In this document: piece after piece, positions 29,389 to 36,915 of the stretch | How the letters are laid out: each line of letters begins with the position of its first letter | How positions within the stretch are numbered: the first letter of the stretch is position 1 | Origin: a virus | Strand: one strand, 5' to 3' | DNA length: 41,914 nt | IMG/VR virus record: IMGVR_UViG_3300037487_000675 | Location: 1-41,914 of that record | Notes under the pieces: generated by a model | What the model saw: the letters and a program-made list of their open reading frames with translations, nothing else | Told to the model about the DNA's origin: nothing | The model's database searches: none | Position numbers and translations under genes: made by a program

Positions 29389-29988
29389 ATGTTTATTTGT
29401 CAATGTGGATGCAACCAGGAAATACCACCTGCCAAGTGGCATGAAACTCATCCACCCCGATTCATTAAAGGTCACAATACCCAGCGAGGGGATCATTTAT
29501 ACGCGAGATATTCTACTCACCGCGTCCCGCCTGGCGGAGTACCTTGTGATTGTGGGTGTGGCGGAATAGTGACTGAGTATAAACCGAGTGGATACCCGCG
29601 TTACCAGCGAGCCAAAGATGGCAAATTCTATCTGCCAAACCATAATCCCGTGAAGCGAGGCCCCGCGAGCCATAAATGGAAAGGTGGCCGGTATAAGAAT
29701 AGTGATGGATATGTCTTTATTTATATGCCAGAACACCCAAATGCTAACAAAGATGGGTGTGTCTCTGAACATCGATATGTTTGGGAGCAGGCTAACCGCC
29801 CCCTTAAATCAAGTGAAGATGTCCATCATATCAACGGAATACGTGATGATAACCGGATCGAAAATTTAATAGCGTTGACCAAAGGTCAGCACTGTAGCCT
29901 CGAAGTTAAAAAACGAGGTGGCATCCCAACTACCAAAGAGAGTTGTAGTAGAGGCGGAAAACTCGGCGCGAAAGCCCGCTGGGGCTAA
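29389..29988 (+). CDS. HNH endonuclease (plus strand, free-standing)
   Basis: A 199-residue protein, the only convincing plus-strand gene. The N-terminal half has C-x-C-G-C and CDCGCGG zinc clusters (residues about 4-9 and 53-59) with GHNTQRGD and NHNPVKRG turns, a DNA-binding arrangement. The C-terminal HNH is SEHRYVWEQ...EDVHHINGIRDDNRIENL. It has its own promoter and AGGAGG site. It lies between convergent tail genes and overlaps 29985-30182 by four bases, so it looks like an inserted homing element. Confidence 0.88.
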   Translation: MFICQCGCNQEIPPAKWHETHPPRFIKGHNTQRGDHLYARYSTHRVPPGGVPCDCGCGGIVTEYKPSGYPRYQRAKDGKFYLPNHNPVKRGPASHKWKGGRYKNSDGYVFIYMPEHPNANKDGCVSEHRYVWEQANRPLKSSEDVHHINGIRDDNRIENLIALTKGQHCSLEVKKRGGIPTTKESCSRGGKLGAKARWG

Positions 29989-30182
29989 TCCTTGTAGATC
30001 TCGATTACGGTATCACGCCCTTTCACGACGTGTACCGCTTTGAGTTTGTATTTAGCCAATTCTGCCAGTTTAACCGGATCCCCGTTGATGTAATCAGAAT
30101 CCGGGACCGTTATCACCTGTGCCTTATGCACTGGTTTAACATCGTCGTTTAATATCGCGGTGTTTTTAATTTTCTTTATCAT
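29985..30182 (-). CDS. Small tail-completion-region protein
   Basis: A 65-residue basic protein. ATG 30182 is chosen because GGGGGAG precedes it and it overlaps the upstream gene. It includes AQVITVPDSDYINGDPVKLAELAKYKLKAVHVVKGRDTVIEIYKD. Similar small proteins lie between tail terminator and tube genes in other siphoviruses. Function unknown. Confidence 0.55.
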   Translation of the reverse strand: MIKKIKNTAILNDDVKPVHKAQVITVPDSDYINGDPVKLAELAKYKLKAVHVVKGRDTVIEIYKD

Positions 30183-30748
30183 AAGCTCCCCCATACCCGA
30201 TATCTTAAGGGTATCTGATAGACTGGTTTATCAGGGTCATCGATAATAACGCTCCCGACATATTCCCGGACACACTTCATGGCAGTATATCCGGTGATCG
30301 ATAAAGCAACGTTCTGTAAGGCAGTATTAACAAGCCCCGCTAATGTCATGACGTGAGCGATAGATGTCGAGCTAAATACATTCACATAAAACGTCATATC
30401 CTCAATGATGGCCGGGTTTTCAAACGTCCCCATCGGCACGTCTGTTAAAAGTCCAAAGGTCACATAGGGGATTGTAGATGTCTGCCGGGCGATAACATTG
30501 TAGGTTTTCTCGTCATAACACGTCCATACCAGCGTACCGGCACCGTCCGCCGTGGTCCCGCCGTTGGTAGTGCCCCAAGATGGCTCAGTTACCGCCGCCG
30601 AGGTGCCTGCTGTCGTGCAGACATAACAATGGTTGGCATAGGTTGTCGGCTTCATTATCGCGCCCAGGGCATAAGCAGTCCCGGCCGCCCAGGTCGTAGG
30701 CCAGAGTTTCAGTTTATTATAAAATGCTGTCGTAAAGGCGCTAATCAT
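30179..30748 (-). CDS. Tail terminator-like protein with carbohydrate-binding-like insert
   Basis: A 189-residue protein. The two ends (MISAFTTAFYNKLK and TYNVIARQTSTIPYVTFGLL...QIPLRYRVWGSL) fit a tail terminator/completion protein. Residues about 15-78 are an insert of the common virion module WAAGTAYALGAIMKPTTYANHCYVC...WGTTNGGTTADGAGTLVWTC, related to CBM5/12-like domains. The insert would sit on the outside near the neck and could touch surface sugars. Confidence 0.7.
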   Translation of the reverse strand: MISAFTTAFYNKLKLWPTTWAAGTAYALGAIMKPTTYANHCYVCTTAGTSAAVTEPSWGTTNGGTTADGAGTLVWTCYDEKTYNVIARQTSTIPYVTFGLLTDVPMGTFENPAIIEDMTFYVNVFSSTSIAHVMTLAGLVNTALQNVALSITGYTAMKCVREYVGSVIIDDPDKPVYQIPLRYRVWGSL

Positions 30749-31130
30749 CTAATAAATCCTTTATGCGTAATTTGCTACGCTCGAAAGCAGGGAATAACCA
30801 AGGCCGATTCGCCATTTTTGAAGTTCCATGCTCCAGCCACTTTGAATAAATAACATTGGTTCCAACGCGTCCGATAATATCATCCCCAATCTTTTCTACC
30901 TCATGGGTAATTGATGACCTTAACCTATCGGTATCAACTGCCGGGGGTTTACCAGGCGCACTTGCCCTGTGTTTCCCATAAAGTCTTCCTGTCCCTGGCA
31001 CCGAAAAATTCTCTCTGGCCTCTTTTTCAACGACCGAACAGGCCTTCGGCATATTCTTTTCCAATCTGGCTATTATTTCACTGAATCTTTCATCCCCATA
31101 CCAAACCAGAGTGGTCTTTTCAATATTCAT
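30741..31130 (-). CDS. HK97 gp10-like neck protein
   Basis: A 129-residue protein with the pattern of the gp10 family: GKHRASAPGKPPAVDTDRLRSSI, then GTNVIYSKWLEHGTSKMANRPWLFPAFE. These proteins join the head stopper to the tail. It overlaps the terminator gene by eight bases. Confidence 0.85.
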   Translation of the reverse strand: MNIEKTTLVWYGDERFSEIIARLEKNMPKACSVVEKEARENFSVPGTGRLYGKHRASAPGKPPAVDTDRLRSSITHEVEKIGDDIIGRVGTNVIYSKWLEHGTSKMANRPWLFPAFERSKLRIKDLLDD

Positions 31131-31170
31131 CAGTCAATTTCCAATTTTCCTTGGCTTTTTAGGCTCCATA

Positions 31171-31518
31171 TCATGAAATTTCAAGTACGTCCACTTCTTG
31201 ATGGCCAATTCCGGTGGATAAGTTGGAGGGCAAGCGGATAGATTTGATCTGAAAGGTACGCGTCCCGGTCATTATTTTGCCCTGCTCTGTCAGGCTCACA
31301 GATGCGTCACAATACAGCCGATGGGTTGCATAAACTGTGATCTTGTCAGCAGATACGCTTTCCGTATTAGCATATTTGCCATACACACTTAGAGTAGACA
31401 GTCTCCCCTGAAAGGCGGTGCCTGCCGTATATGCTTCTGTCTGGCCTCCCATGCCGTCGTCTGTATAGGCCAACGTGTAGGGCGTGAACGTGTCTTTTAG
31501 TAACTGTGTGAATCCCAT
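31171..31518 (-). CDS. Head-tail stopper protein (gp9-like)
   Basis: A 115-residue beta-rich protein (MGFTQLLKDTFTPYTLAYTDDGMGG...AFQGRLSTLS) of the head closure family that caps the connector. The 40 bases downstream hold no gene over 15 codons. Its first bases overlap the microgene 31497-31589. Confidence 0.75.
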   Translation of the reverse strand: MGFTQLLKDTFTPYTLAYTDDGMGGQTEAYTAGTAFQGRLSTLSVYGKYANTESVSADKITVYATHRLYCDASVSLTEQGKIMTGTRTFQIKSIRLPSNLSTGIGHQEVDVLEIS

Positions 31519-31589
31519 AATGCCTCCAAGACACGCACCAGTACGATAATTATGCCTATTGTAATAGATATGGCTATTTCACGTTCCAT
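31497..31589 (-). CDS. Single-span membrane microprotein (30 aa) in the head operon
   Basis: A 30-residue ORF, MEREIAISITIGIIIVLVRV then a short tail. ATG 31589 overlaps the connector gene stop in a TAATG, with AGGTG before it, and the end overlaps the stopper gene by 22 bases. Hydrophobic and coupled, it is probably translated. Role unknown. Confidence 0.5.
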   Translation of the reverse strand: MEREIAISITIGIIIVLVRVLEALWDSHSY

Positions 31590-32395
31590 TAAACCATCAC
31601 CTTGCGGTAGTCTTTGAGGTAATCGCTGCAGATCGTGCCGGCCTGTGATTTATCCAAAGAGTAAGAGTAATCCCCCAGGCGCTCGCTTGATATCCCGGCT
31701 TTGTTGCGGTTCTGATAGACCGCCGAGGACAGGGCCAGGCACGCCGACCACACATCCAAGGGGTACTGGTAGATATAGATTGACTTTGCCGTGTCATGCG
31801 TGGCCGCTGTGGTGCCGTTCACTCCCCGGATAACCGTCAAGGTGCTGGTCGATATGCTTTCAATGAACATCTGCTCACTTTCCACCAGGATAGTTTGGCC
31901 GGCTGAGAGGTTGGTGGCCGCCGTCACATCAACGCCCGTCTCTGTTGCGTCGAGCGCTTCGTTGGTGGTGGTATCCACAAGATAAGGCGTGGCGCTTATG
32001 CCGTCACCATATCCCCATGTGCCCACGATTTGCACAGACTTTTTACCCGCACCGAATCCTGAGTAATCAGAGTCATCGCTTGTTTCGATGTAAATCTTAG
32101 GATAAGTGTTCAGCGGGTAAAGGATATAATCGGTTGTGGCATAAGTGTTATCGTAGTCCAGGTCGCCATCCTCGTCTGTCTTTAACGTGGTAATTGACAG
32201 AAGGTCGTCGATCCACAGGCGCGCGGGAGCCGCGTCAAAGTAGCGCGTCTCGCTTTTAACAGCAAAGGACCGGCCGCAATATTTATCGATCATCCGGCTG
32301 GCGCTGTCAATCATCTTCCGCATGATTACGTCGTCAGTAGTTGACGTTACAGCCAATGCGCTTTTAAGATCGCTCACGCTACAATAACAGTTCAT
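31589..32395 (-). CDS. Head-tail connector (gp6-like) with inserted domain
   Basis: A 268-residue protein. The N-terminal part (VSDLKSALAVTSTTDDVIMRKMIDSASRMIDKYCGRSF) is the typical start of gp6-like connectors, and the C-terminal helix (YPLDVWSACLALSSAVYQNRNKAG...) completes the fold. Residues about 140-205 (TETGVDVTAATNLSAGQTILVESEQMFIE...VNGTTAATH) form an extra beta domain common in virion proteins. Confidence 0.8.
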   Translation of the reverse strand: MNCYCSVSDLKSALAVTSTTDDVIMRKMIDSASRMIDKYCGRSFAVKSETRYFDAAPARLWIDDLLSITTLKTDEDGDLDYDNTYATTDYILYPLNTYPKIYIETSDDSDYSGFGAGKKSVQIVGTWGYGDGISATPYLVDTTTNEALDATETGVDVTAATNLSAGQTILVESEQMFIESISTSTLTVIRGVNGTTAATHDTAKSIYIYQYPLDVWSACLALSSAVYQNRNKAGISSERLGDYSYSLDKSQAGTICSDYLKDYRKVMV

Positions 32396-32556
32396 CTAAA
32401 CACCTTCTCACAGATTGGGCAGGCTTTCTCGCCCGCACTATTTACTTTCAATGGCCAGGCGCAGTCCGGGCACTCGTTGTTAGCGAGGCATTGTTCATTG
32501 ATACTCGGTTGCGCTTTATTAAAGTCGAGGATGTTTTTCAGAGTTTCAAAGCCCAT
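32392..32556 (-). CDS. Zinc-ribbon microprotein in the head operon (54 aa)
   Basis: A 54-residue ORF. ATG 32556 directly follows the stop of the gene upstream and its stop overlaps the connector gene (ATGA). CPDC (about residues 29-32) and CPIC (about 46-49) make a plausible zinc ribbon. Function unknown. Confidence 0.6.
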   Translation of the reverse strand: MGFETLKNILDFNKAQPSINEQCLANNECPDCAWPLKVNSAGEKACPICEKVFR

Positions 32557-33012
32557 TTACGCGCTCGCCACAACAATACTTAATGCCGACAACGGCTGAT
32601 AAACCAGGAACCATCTAATCTTCCCGGTATTAGCCGCGCTGAATGTGGCCTGTAGATAACCAGGTGTGAGAATCCACGGCAGCATTGTGGTTGACTGTAT
32701 AAATGAACCTGCGGTCACTGGCGTGAATACACCAAGCGCGGTGCTGTCGATGTAATAGAACGTGCCCACTGCATCGGTATCAATCCTCACCGCGGTTGAC
32801 AGGGCAATATCAGCCGCCGGATCGGTGCAGGCGTGCTGGATAGTGACGGTTGCGCTTGTGTTACCTATCAATGTGGCAACCAGTCCATAAAAACCAGTTA
32901 CCCTGATTGGCCCGCCGGAGACAGTAAACAGGTTGTCGTCACCGATTCCACACGCGCCGTCTGTTTTTTCGATGCAGTGTTCTATGAGTTTAGCTTCATT
33001 ATATACAGTCAT
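32557..33012 (-). CDS. Putative virion structural protein
   Basis: A 151-residue beta-rich protein (FTVSGGPIRVTGFYGLVATLIGNTSATVTIQ...YIDSTALGVFTPVTAGS...). AGGAGG precedes ATG 33012. It resembles small decoration- or fibre-like proteins of head operons. Assignment is by composition and position. Confidence 0.6.
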   Translation of the reverse strand: MTVYNEAKLIEHCIEKTDGACGIGDDNLFTVSGGPIRVTGFYGLVATLIGNTSATVTIQHACTDPAADIALSTAVRIDTDAVGTFYYIDSTALGVFTPVTAGSFIQSTTMLPWILTPGYLQATFSAANTGKIRWFLVYQPLSALSIVVASA

Positions 33013-33014
33013 GG

Positions 33015-33128
33015 TTAGCCTCCTAACCGTTCATTCTTTTCCTCGACGGTCTCCTCGCGCCTTTCAACGATGATTTCCTCAGTCTCCTCTCCCTCTTTTA
33101 TAACCTTGTTTTTCTTTTCCTTTGCCAT
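33015..33128 (-). CDS. Charged microprotein (37 aa)
   Basis: A 37-residue ORF almost wholly of Lys, Glu and Arg (MAKEKKNKVIKEGEETEEII...). ATG 33128 overlaps the upstream stop in a TAATG with AGGAGG before it. It would be a disordered or coiled-coil peptide. Function unknown. Confidence 0.55.
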   Translation of the reverse strand: MAKEKKNKVIKEGEETEEIIVERREETVEEKNERLGG

Positions 33129-33439
33129 TATTGACCTCCTATGAATCGCTCGTACAGTGGGATATGCTGCTCGGTGAGCTTCTTTTCTTTGTTGAGTTTC
33201 TTGAGTGCCTCCACGATTATGTCCGTGGCCTTCTCACCGATCTCAATGTCCTTTTTAACGTCGGCATCCTCTTTCCACATTATCTGCCCATCTTCATTCT
33301 TGAATTGCAGGGCAGTGTGTTCTTCTTCGGAGAATGACAGGTTGTCCTTTAATTTGCTGATTATTTTCAGCATGGTAATGTCGCCCTCTTTGGGCATGAT
33401 ATTCAAAAGGATGAGCCGGTCGAATACTGATAAAATCAT
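33128..33439 (-). CDS. Hypothetical head-operon protein
   Basis: A 103-residue helical protein with a charged centre (FKNEDGQIMWKEDADVKKDIEIGEKATDIIVEALKKLNKEKKL) and the ending IPLYERFIGG. Proteins with this DGxIxW...DIEIGEKATDII pattern are common in head operons of siphoviruses, but their role is not known. ATG 33439 follows GGAGCG. Confidence 0.6.
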   Translation of the reverse strand: MILSVFDRLILLNIMPKEGDITMLKIISKLKDNLSFSEEEHTALQFKNEDGQIMWKEDADVKKDIEIGEKATDIIVEALKKLNKEKKLTEQHIPLYERFIGGQ

Positions 33440-33495
33440 ATCGCTCCTATTAAAATATGGCGGTTATTCAAAGCCTACTCCGCCAAAGGCTCAGT

Positions 33496-33663
33496 TTACG
33501 CAGGTTTTGGTTCAGTCACGCTTATGCCATCAGGAGTCCTGCCAAATATCTCAATGCCCTGCTCTATTGCGAAGTCATAGGCAGCTTTGATATTGTTTTT
33601 ATCCTTGTAAAGCGTAACCGATGTGCTTGGGTTTATCCTGAGTTTAATTTCGTAGAGCGCCAT
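33496..33663 (-). CDS. Small hypothetical protein (55 aa)
   Basis: A 55-residue ORF with TAGGAGG before ATG 33663. MALYEIKLRINPSTSVTLYKD then a helix (KAAYDFAIEQGIEIFG) suggest a small alpha/beta protein. The 56 bases that follow it (33440-33495) hold a TGGCGG/CCGCCA stem and TATTTTAAT, a weak terminator-like element. Confidence 0.6.
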   Translation of the reverse strand: MALYEIKLRINPSTSVTLYKDKNNIKAAYDFAIEQGIEIFGRTPDGISVTEPKPA

Positions 33664-33673
33664 TTAGCACCTC

Positions 33674-34438
33674 CTACGAGGCTGTCCATTGTGCATCGAA
33701 GAATACCGGGATATAACCGAGTTGCCCGGCTATGCTGACAATCATGGCAGCGAAGGTGTTATTGGTTGTCATCGCGGTGGTCGATGCCACAAAGCCGTTG
33801 CCCATAGTGTTAGAGCCGTAAACGACATCATAACCGATTGCGTCAACAGTCTCAGCGTAGATGGCTGCGAGTAGGCCGGTGGTGGTCGCGCCTGATACGA
33901 AGTTGTTGCTAAGTTTCAGGCCGCAGACATAACCCGTTGCGTTGATGACTGCATCAGCGGGTAGTGCTACCCAGGATTCCAGGCCGCAGACGAATACGTT
34001 TTTGCCAGATGACCCGCCGACTACGGGAGCCGCAGCGCCGCCCATTTCGTCATTGAGGTATATCCAGCCGCCCGCGCCGGAGATGTTCATGTTATCTTCG
34101 GTGGCGATTAGGTCATACCCGCCATAGAATACGCCTTCAAGAGCCGTTGCGCTCCATCCGGTTGACCAATCAACGGACTGAGTAAAGGTGTGGCAGGATG
34201 ATTCGATACGGTCAGTCGGGTCATGGCCTCCGTCATTTGCGCCGACTACAAAGGCTCGGGTCCTGCGGGTGCTTACGCCCGCCAGGGTTACGCGCGTGCC
34301 GAGTTCAAAGCCGTTTAACGTGGGAGCGGTCCCGCACTCCGGCCATCGGCCTACCTGAATTTGGCCGTTGCTGTCGCGTACCTGCTCAAAGATTAGTTTA
34401 CCAGTTGACCATTTGGTTTTTACGTTGGTTACAGGCAT
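33674..34438 (-). CDS. Virion structural protein
   Basis: A 254-residue Gly/Ala/Thr-rich protein with TAGGAGG before ATG 34438. It has long beta segments (WSTGKLIFEQVRDSNGQIQVG, FVVGANDGGHD, GYVCGLKLSNNFVSGATTTGLLAAIYAET). The late position after capsid genes suggests a head decoration or fibre protein. No family is recognised. Confidence 0.6.
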   Translation of the reverse strand: MPVTNVKTKWSTGKLIFEQVRDSNGQIQVGRWPECGTAPTLNGFELGTRVTLAGVSTRRTRAFVVGANDGGHDPTDRIESSCHTFTQSVDWSTGWSATALEGVFYGGYDLIATEDNMNISGAGGWIYLNDEMGGAAAPVVGGSSGKNVFVCGLESWVALPADAVINATGYVCGLKLSNNFVSGATTTGLLAAIYAETVDAIGYDVVYGSNTMGNGFVASTTAMTTNNTFAAMIVSIAGQLGYIPVFFDAQWTAS

Positions 34439-34439
34439 A

Positions 34440-34556
34440 TTACCTCCTATCCATGCCTTTCGGCTTTAGGCGTGGTTCGCCTTTATTTTTCTTTGAAGGT
34501 GGAGCGACCTTATCCCTCTCCACCTTCTTGTTCTTGTTACGCTTGGGGATGGTCAT
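34440..34556 (-). CDS. Highly basic microprotein (38 aa)
   Basis: A 38-residue ORF, MTIPKRNKNKKVERDKVAPP and a Lys-rich rest. It lies between two structural genes with starts and stops within a few bases. It is probably disordered; binding to capsid or DNA is possible. The ribosome site is unclear. Confidence 0.5.
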   Translation of the reverse strand: MTIPKRNKNKKVERDKVAPPSKKNKGEPRLKPKGMDRR

Positions 34557-34558
34557 GT

Positions 34559-35035
34559 TTAGGTCAGTGCGCCGGCATTGGTCTCCTTGGGGTATTTCGG
34601 CCAGCACAGAGCGATGATCACCATGGTAAGATTGCCCGATGCAGCATCCGTAAAGGTCAGGCCAGCGTAAGGTTTCGCTTCGGTGGTCATATCCTGAGAA
34701 TCAATGCTGACAATCAGGGTCAAAGTGGCGTGCGCCGTGGTAATGGCAAGCCCTGTCGAAGCCAATACAGTCGTAGCCGCGAGGGTATCAGTGCCAGCCG
34801 CAGCAGTCAACCTGTAATGAGCCGCAATAGCGGTAGATGTAGAGCCTGCCGTGGCTGCGCTCTGGGTGGCTGTTACTGTGAAGTCGTTGGCTGCAACTGC
34901 TTCCAAATGTACGATAAACTCTACTTTGTCGTAAAGTTTCATGTTGATGTGCGGGGCTACATAGTCCGCAGTCTTAGCGGCACGGGTCGATATCGGGACA
35001 ATATGAATGTTCTGTGATAAGTTTTTTATTCCCAT
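34559..35035 (-). CDS. Putative capsid decoration protein
   Basis: A 158-residue beta-rich protein. ATG 35035 is chosen because CAGGAGG precedes it; the frame extends 20 codons further into the post-capsid hairpin. It is rich in Ala and Thr (NDFTVTATQSAATAGSTSTAIAAHYRLTAAAG...). It directly follows the major capsid gene, the usual place of a decoration or head-fibre protein. Confidence 0.6.
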   Translation of the reverse strand: MGIKNLSQNIHIVPISTRAAKTADYVAPHINMKLYDKVEFIVHLEAVAANDFTVTATQSAATAGSTSTAIAAHYRLTAAAGTDTLAATTVLASTGLAITTAHATLTLIVSIDSQDMTTEAKPYAGLTFTDAASGNLTMVIIALCWPKYPKETNAGALT

Positions 35036-35059
35036 TGTTAAACCTCCTGAATTTGATAC

Positions 35060-35081
35060 GGGGGCAGGTTTCCCCGCCCCC
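35060..35081 (-). promoter_or_regulatory. GNRA-capped hairpin after the capsid gene
   Basis: On the minus strand GGGGGCGGG (35081-35073) pairs with CCTGCCCCC (35068-35060) in a 9-bp stem with one G-U pair and a GAAA tetraloop. No T-run follows, so it is more likely a message-stabilising or processing hairpin between capsid and decoration genes than a terminator. Confidence 0.6.
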
Positions 35082-35097
35082 GGCTGGTTGGTCAAGT

Positions 35098-36011
35098 TTA
35101 GGTCCTTGTGCTGGACAGAGCGACGAAGGGGCTCTGGTAAGAGGTCGTGCCCTTATACGGGGTCAGGTAAGTGTCCCACATGGGCTGCCCGTCGCAGCGG
35201 TAGACAAACCTGAAGGCGGTCTGGTCGGTCTGGAAGTTGACGTGAATGCTCGAAGCGCTGGCCATTGAGCCTTTGTCGATCATGACGTACTGTGAGAGGT
35301 CGGCCAGGATGATGTCGCCTACGGTGCCGAGGGCTGCGCACTGCTCGCAAGGAATTACCGGGCGTCCGAAGAGCGTCCCGTAAGGTGCGCCGGACAGTCC
35401 GCCAGCGGGCATATAGACGGCGATGCCGCCTGCGCCTACTGCGAGGCCCATGGTGTAGAGCTGCGGTTCGATGTTCTGGTTGATTAACCAGACATAATTT
35501 GCAGCGTTGGGGCCGAAGCGGGAAGCCCACATTTTGATGATGTTTTCCGCAACGATGGTGCTTGAGCCCTGGCCGGTTTCAGCCGTGACAGTCACCAATG
35601 CGCCGGAGTTGAGGATGCCGAGGGGTTTGCCTGCGCCGTCGCCGTTGATGATGGCGTCCGCCAGTTTGAAGTCAAACTCAGCGGCAAATGCCTTCTGTAT
35701 CCATGCCTCAAGAGCCGAGGCGTCCTGCAGGAGCTCGTCAGTTGCGGTACAGTAACCGATCAGCTTTTTCAGTTCAAGGCTAACCTGTTTGAATGAGGGG
35801 TTGGATTCGGTTTTAGAGCCGCCCTCATTCATCCAATATGCCCGGATGCCGCCGAAGCGTGAGCCGTCCGCGCGGTTGGAGTCGGACACTGCCGGTATTT
35901 TCAGCGCGTTGCTGTTGGCCGAGATGGGGATGCGGAATACCCGGTTCACAATGTCGCTGGCCAGGAAGGTCTTTTCGAGTAGCTGAGTGGCGAAGTCGGT
36001 CTGTACTAAAA
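35098..36011 (-). CDS. Major capsid protein (HK97 fold), exon 2
   Basis: Downstream exon of the interrupted capsid gene. In frame it gives LVQTDFATQLLEKTF...RVFRIPISANSNALKIPAVSD..., through GFKLADAIINGDGAG-like, LGILNSGALVTVT, VWLINQNIEPQL and ending YKGTTSYQSPFVALSSTRT, the HK97-type capsid shell protein. There is no start codon or ribosome site at its head; an in-frame TAA lies in the intron just before it. Joined to exon 1 (36916-37159) the protein has 385 residues. An internal ATG at 35949 is an artefact start. Confidence 0.92.
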
Positions 36012-36915
36012 CATTCTGTTACCACCGATTGCTCGGCGGTTAGGTCATTTCTGCCTAACTCTTACACTTTCGCTGTAAGTTCGGACTCTATCTTCACAGA
36101 TTGATTAACGGGTATTAGATATTGATATCTTTCGTGGTTATTGCGTTGGAATGTATATCTACATTCCCTGGAACAGAAGTGCGTTTGATGTTTGCCAAAC
36201 CGGGATGGAGAACCTATCATAGTTCCCCCACAGTTGGCACACTTGCGTTCCTCTCGCATATTCAATTCATGTACTCGTTGTTCTTGTATCTTCCTGATTT
36301 CACTGCGTTCAATCTGTGCCCTGCGTATAGTCTCTGAGGCTCCCCGTCGTTGAAGTGGTAAGCAGGCTTCTAAAATTTCCAATTCCTTTTCGGTGTATGG
36401 ACAATCGTGTTTGCCTGGTATATAGGTTACTTTTCTTGACTCGCAATATGCTAATACTAATTGGCTTCTTACATATTTGTTGCCGGTTAAATGCTCGCCA
36501 ACACAATCTAATAGTTTAATCAAGTTTGATTGATGCTTGACTTGCAATTTATAACACAATTTATCTTTGGTTTTATATTGTCCTTGGATTGCTGAAAAAT
36601 GAGTTATTCCGAGCTTGCCAAATATAGAAGATGCCCTTAGAATTATTGCCTCATCAGTATTATTGATACATACCATAGGAGTTACTGTAAATCTACCACT
36701 CTTGGAATGTGTGCCCGTAACCAGTCCCACATATCCCTCGCCATCAATAATACCTGCGAGCCATCCTAATTCAACTTGGGTTGCCTGCTGATTGCCCATT
36801 GTGCCATCCTTCACATTTTCACTCTCACTAATTATATCATAATTAGCTTCAAGTAGCGAAGGCTTTAGGGGTTTCCAGCATACAGCAGGGTTTAGGGAGA
36901 GCATTTAGTTGTTAT
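36012..36915 (-). ncRNA. Group I intron (904 nt) in the major capsid gene
   Basis: The 5' exon ends GGAGGGU (36922-36916) and pairs with the guide GCUCUCC (36902-36896), giving a 7-bp P1 with the standard U-G pair at the splice site. The core motif TGCTGGAAACCCCTAAAGCC (36880-36861) fits P4/P5, and TGTGAAGATAGAGTCCGAAC (36098-36079) is the P7-region signature of phage group I introns. A P9-like hairpin with GCAA loop lies at 36022-36039, and the intron ends in G at 36012. Splicing makes GGA GGG TTT TTA GTA CAG, i.e. GGFLVQTDF, the expected capsid motif. Confidence 0.93.
36062..36799 (-). CDS. LAGLIDADG homing endonuclease in the intron
   Basis: A 245-residue protein. ATG 36799 is chosen for its AAGGA site eight bases upstream; the frame continues 35 codons back through the intron core without a site. 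Residues 11-22 (LGWLAGIIDGEGYV) form the LAGLIDADG motif. Only one clear motif is seen, so it may act as a dimer. The C-terminal part has CANCGG...HFCSREC, a zinc finger. The last codons overlap the P7/P8 core. It should cut intronless capsid genes. Confidence 0.9.
   Translation of the reverse strand: MGNQQATQVELGWLAGIIDGEGYVGLVTGTHSKSGRFTVTPMVCINNTDEAIILRASSIFGKLGITHFSAIQGQYKTKDKLCYKLQVKHQSNLIKLLDCVGEHLTGNKYVRSQLVLAYCESRKVTYIPGKHDCPYTEKELEILEACLPLQRRGASETIRRAQIERSEIRKIQEQRVHELNMREERKCANCGGTMIGSPSRFGKHQTHFCSRECRYTFQRNNHERYQYLIPVNQSVKIESELTAKV

Noticed and set aside
34472-35017. Plus-strand frame of 181 codons opposite the decoration-like gene
   Set aside because: Cys/Arg/Ser-rich composition, no ribosome site, antisense to a well-supported structural gene.
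35153-35530. Minus-strand frame of 125 codons within capsid exon 2
   Set aside because: Arg/His-rich out-of-frame translation of the capsid gene with no ribosome site.
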